The notes under the pieces were generated by a model. It had not been told where the DNA came from. It saw only the letters and a program-made list of their open reading frames with translations, and searched no databases. The translations under genes were made by a program, and so were the position numbers. This document shows positions 62,090 through 64,000 of a stretch of DNA of 64,000 nt, in pieces. Every line of letters begins with the position of its first letter. The first letter of the stretch is position 1. Source of the stretch: Edaphobacter paludis (GTDB lineage: Bacteria > Acidobacteriota > Terriglobia > Terriglobales > Acidobacteriaceae). Where the stretch lies: positions 3,038,001 to 3,102,000 of the forward strand of contig NZ_CP121194.1 in the NCBI RefSeq assembly GCF_039993895.1, in the 5' to 3' direction.

Positions 62090-63097
62090 TCAGAAACGGT
62101 ACCCCGGCTTCAACTCACACCGATAAACCGTCGTCTTGTCCTTCTCGTTATTGGTCCGAGCGCTACAATTCGCCCAGCTCAAATAAAGGTCCGGCCCCAG
62201 CGGAAATACCATCGGAGCGCCATCAATCTCGCCCTCGAGACTCACGCCCTCCTGCGTAGGCGGCAGCGTAAAGTTCAGCGTCCGGCCAAAGATCACAGGG
62301 TACGACTCGCGCACATTGGAGCTGATCGCCGTATGAAACACCTCGGCCTCCAGCAGAAACGTCGCCGTATTCGACCAGTCCAGCGCTGAGACGGTGATAT
62401 ATCGTCCACCATGCTCAAACCCGCTCGAGTCGATCGACGTAAACGGACACGGCCCCGCAATACACGAAGCGCGTACATTCCCGAACGAGTTATCCTGCCC
62501 CGCATCAAGCGACGCCGATCCCTTCGACGCCTTCCACTTCTTGTCCGGCGAACACGGAAGATGCTTCTCGCAGGGAACGTTGCCCTGATTGACCACCTGA
62601 AACGTCCGCACCGCGCTGCCCACGTTCTTCTCCGTCCGCGAGTTGATCGTGTAGCGCACTCGTATGTTCGAAACCACCGACTCCTTGACGTTAGTCTTCG
62701 CGAGTTCCGGAACCGGCTCCATGGCCACGACATGCAGCTTGTCGTCGATCAGCAATCGACCCGCCTCAAGATTGAGATCGAAAGGCTCGAAATCAGCATG
62801 CTGAAAGTGCACCACGATCGGCTGCCCCGACCACACCTGCCTCTGGAGTTCGAGCCTGAAGTACCCCGACGCATCCGACTCGGTAGAGGCGCTCACCACA
62901 CCATCGGACGCAGTGACGGCGACATTCTCGATTGGCAACTCTTTTCTCGTATCGGGGTCGCGCCGTATCACCGCACCCTCGATCGGAACCGTTCGCCGTA
63001 TCGACGGAGGCTTGTGCCAATGCGCGCGCACCAGCAGCACAGCCACTATCGCTACGGCAACCGCGATCATCGTCCAGACAAAATCTTTACCCTTCAT
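62090..63097 (-). CDS. Membrane-anchored CarboxypepD_reg-like protein (335 aa)
   Basis: One N-terminal signal anchor (residues 7-24, TMIAVAVAIVAVLLV) followed by an Ig-like carboxypeptidase-regulatory domain at about 37-125 (VPIEGAVIRRDPDTRKELPIEN...SGYFRLEL). A beta-rich C-terminal domain has several Cys (about 185-215; NVPCEKHLPCSPDKKW, SCIAGPCPF, later WANCSA and YRCEL). The protein should sit in the periplasm tethered to the inner membrane. The carboxypeptidase-like domain is a structural module, not an enzyme. Function unknown. It is upstream of and possibly cotranscribed with panE. Confidence 0.82.
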   Translation of the reverse strand: MKGKDFVWTMIAVAVAIVAVLLVRAHWHKPPSIRRTVPIEGAVIRRDPDTRKELPIENVAVTASDGVVSASTESDASGYFRLELQRQVWSGQPIVVHFQHADFEPFDLNLEAGRLLIDDKLHVVAMEPVPELAKTNVKESVVSNIRVRYTINSRTEKNVGSAVRTFQVVNQGNVPCEKHLPCSPDKKWKASKGSASLDAGQDNSFGNVRASCIAGPCPFTSIDSSGFEHGGRYITVSALDWSNTATFLLEAEVFHTAISSNVRESYPVIFGRTLNFTLPPTQEGVSLEGEIDGAPMVFPLGPDLYLSWANCSARTNNEKDKTTVYRCELKPGYRF

Positions 63098-63235
63098 TCC
63101 TCACCGGTAACTCCTCATTGGACGCGCGAGTTGCGCAATCCGCTGCTCAACGCTCATGATTGTCTCCGACATGCATCTAACTCATGCAGGGTATGTCCAG
63201 TATCGAACTCCTGGGCGAATTTATGGAAGAGATGA

Positions 63236-64000
63236 ATGAGTGTGGATGAGAACGAAGAAATAAACAAGCGGATTCGCCAGATCACCGGACAACTTGGCAA
63301 AGGCACTTCAAGACGAAAACTGCTCCATCAAATGGCCGGCATCTCTCTCGCCCTGCCGCTCGCGCAATGGAGTGCGCTCCCTCTGCTCGCGAAGCCGCTT
63401 GCGCAGAAGGCCGCCCCGGAAAAAACGACCGGACCCCATACCGAACAGCCCCATACATCCCCCGCCCCGCCCCCGCTGGCCAGCGCCCTCTCTCCCGAAG
63501 ACGACAAGCTTCTCGACGAGATCGAACGCGCCAGCTTCCTCTTCTTCTGGGAGCAAGCCAACCCGCAGACCGGCCTCATCAAAGACCGCTGCAACACGCG
63601 CATCAAAGACACCAGCAACGTCGCCAGCATCGCCTCCACCGGCTTCGGCCTCACCGCCATCTGCATCGCGGAAAAGCGCGGTTTCATTCCCCGCAACGAA
63701 GCCCGTCTGCGCGTCATCAACACGCTTGAATATCTATGGAAGAAGCTACCCACCCATCGCGGTTTCTTCTACCACTTCGCCGACATCAACTCCGGCGAAC
63801 GCATCTGGGACTCGGAGATCTCCTCGGTCGACACCGCCATCCTGCTCTGCGGCATCCTTACCTGCCGCCAACACTTCGACGACCACGGCGTCAACGGCCT
63901 CTCCGAAGCCATCTTCAACCGCGTCGACTGGACCTGGCTCTCCGAAGACACCTCTCTTCTCCCCATGGGCTGGACGCCCGAATTTGGTTTCCTCTCCTCC
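63236..64000 (+). CDS. Tat-exported glucoamylase-family protein, 3' end outside the window (255+ aa)
   Basis: Open at the window end. The ATG at 63236 has GGAAGAG 7 nt upstream. A Tat-like signal (SRRKLLHQMAGISLALPL, about residues 24-41) is followed by a Pro/Ala-rich linker. The glycoamylase-like (alpha/alpha)6 barrel domain then begins (DEIERASFLFFWEQANPQTG, FGLTAICIAEKRGF, GFFYHFADINSGERIWDSEI). This family (PF10091-type, related to GH144 beta-1,2-glucanases) is common in Acidobacteriota. The second half of the catalytic domain is not in the window, so activity is inferred from the family only. Confidence 0.88.
   Translation, partial: MSVDENEEINKRIRQITGQLGKGTSRRKLLHQMAGISLALPLAQWSALPLLAKPLAQKAAPEKTTGPHTEQPHTSPAPPPLASALSPEDDKLLDEIERASFLFFWEQANPQTGLIKDRCNTRIKDTSNVASIASTGFGLTAICIAEKRGFIPRNEARLRVINTLEYLWKKLPTHRGFFYHFADINSGERIWDSEISSVDTAILLCGILTCRQHFDDHGVNGLSEAIFNRVDWTWLSEDTSLLPMGWTPEFGFLSS

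Overview
The window looks like a piece of an Acidobacteriota chromosome, probably class Terriglobia (Granulicella/Edaphobacter/Terriglobus-like). This rests on the high GC coding bias, three PEP-CTERM surface proteins, an Oar-like TonB-dependent receptor with an N-terminal carboxypeptidase-regulatory domain, a DUF6807/Gfo-Idh-MocA pair, short palindromic intergenic repeats, and the gene families as a whole. The genus call is inference. No tRNA, rRNA, CRISPR array, insertion sequence or prophage was seen.

Layout. 1-9.8 kb: glutathione peroxidase, secreted alpha/beta hydrolase, cation/proton antiporter, PEP-CTERM protein 1, 2-oxoglutarate dehydrogenase E1, a hexarate/altronate dehydratase, a secreted protein and a cold-shock protein. 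10-16.3 kb (minus strand): cytidylate kinase, translationally coupled to a long disordered basic protein, then mutL and PEP-CTERM protein 2. 16.6-22.2 kb: an exported oxidoreductase overlapping a DUF6807 protein, pyruvate kinase, a YihY/BrkB membrane protein and an exported thioredoxin-like protein. 22.5-28.4 kb: an isoprenoid/envelope cluster (zinc-ribbon XRE regulator, uppS, cdsA, a small secreted protein, dxr, rseP). 28.5-35.2 kb: DUF2235 hydrolase, exported GH130-like protein, AI-2E-type permease, GTP-type PEP carboxykinase, BON-domain protein and a glycine-zipper stress protein. 35.4-37.3 kb: the YeiH locus (below). 37.3-49.2 kb: TonB receptor, MFS exporter, outer-membrane protein, an AsnB-like amidotransferase divergent from a type III polyketide synthase, PEP-CTERM protein 3, a VOC enzyme and a tail-anchored HIRAN protein. 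49.3-60.9 kb (minus strand): rplA-rplJ-rplL-rpoB-rpoC. 61.2-64 kb: ketopantoate reductase, a membrane-anchored CarboxypepD_reg protein and the start of a Tat-exported glucoamylase-family enzyme.

Two signals deserve most attention. First, the putative sulfur-anion exporter YeiH is preceded by a 28-codon ORF with eight Cys codons. Its ATG lies 6 nt after a sigma-70-type -10 box, as for a leaderless mRNA, and a strong intrinsic terminator follows. This resembles the leaderless polycysteine attenuators described in mycobacteria. The same locus carries a 48-aa one-helix protein, a 41-aa peptide ending SCCCCA whose start overlaps the YeiH stop, and a second upstream promoter/mini-ORF/terminator unit with identical geometry.

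Second, all three scattered PEP-CTERM genes have a sigma-54 -24/-12 element (TGGC-N8-TGCT) at almost the same distance (55-62 nt) from the start codon. This suggests one RpoN regulon for exosortase substrates, although no exosortase is encoded here.
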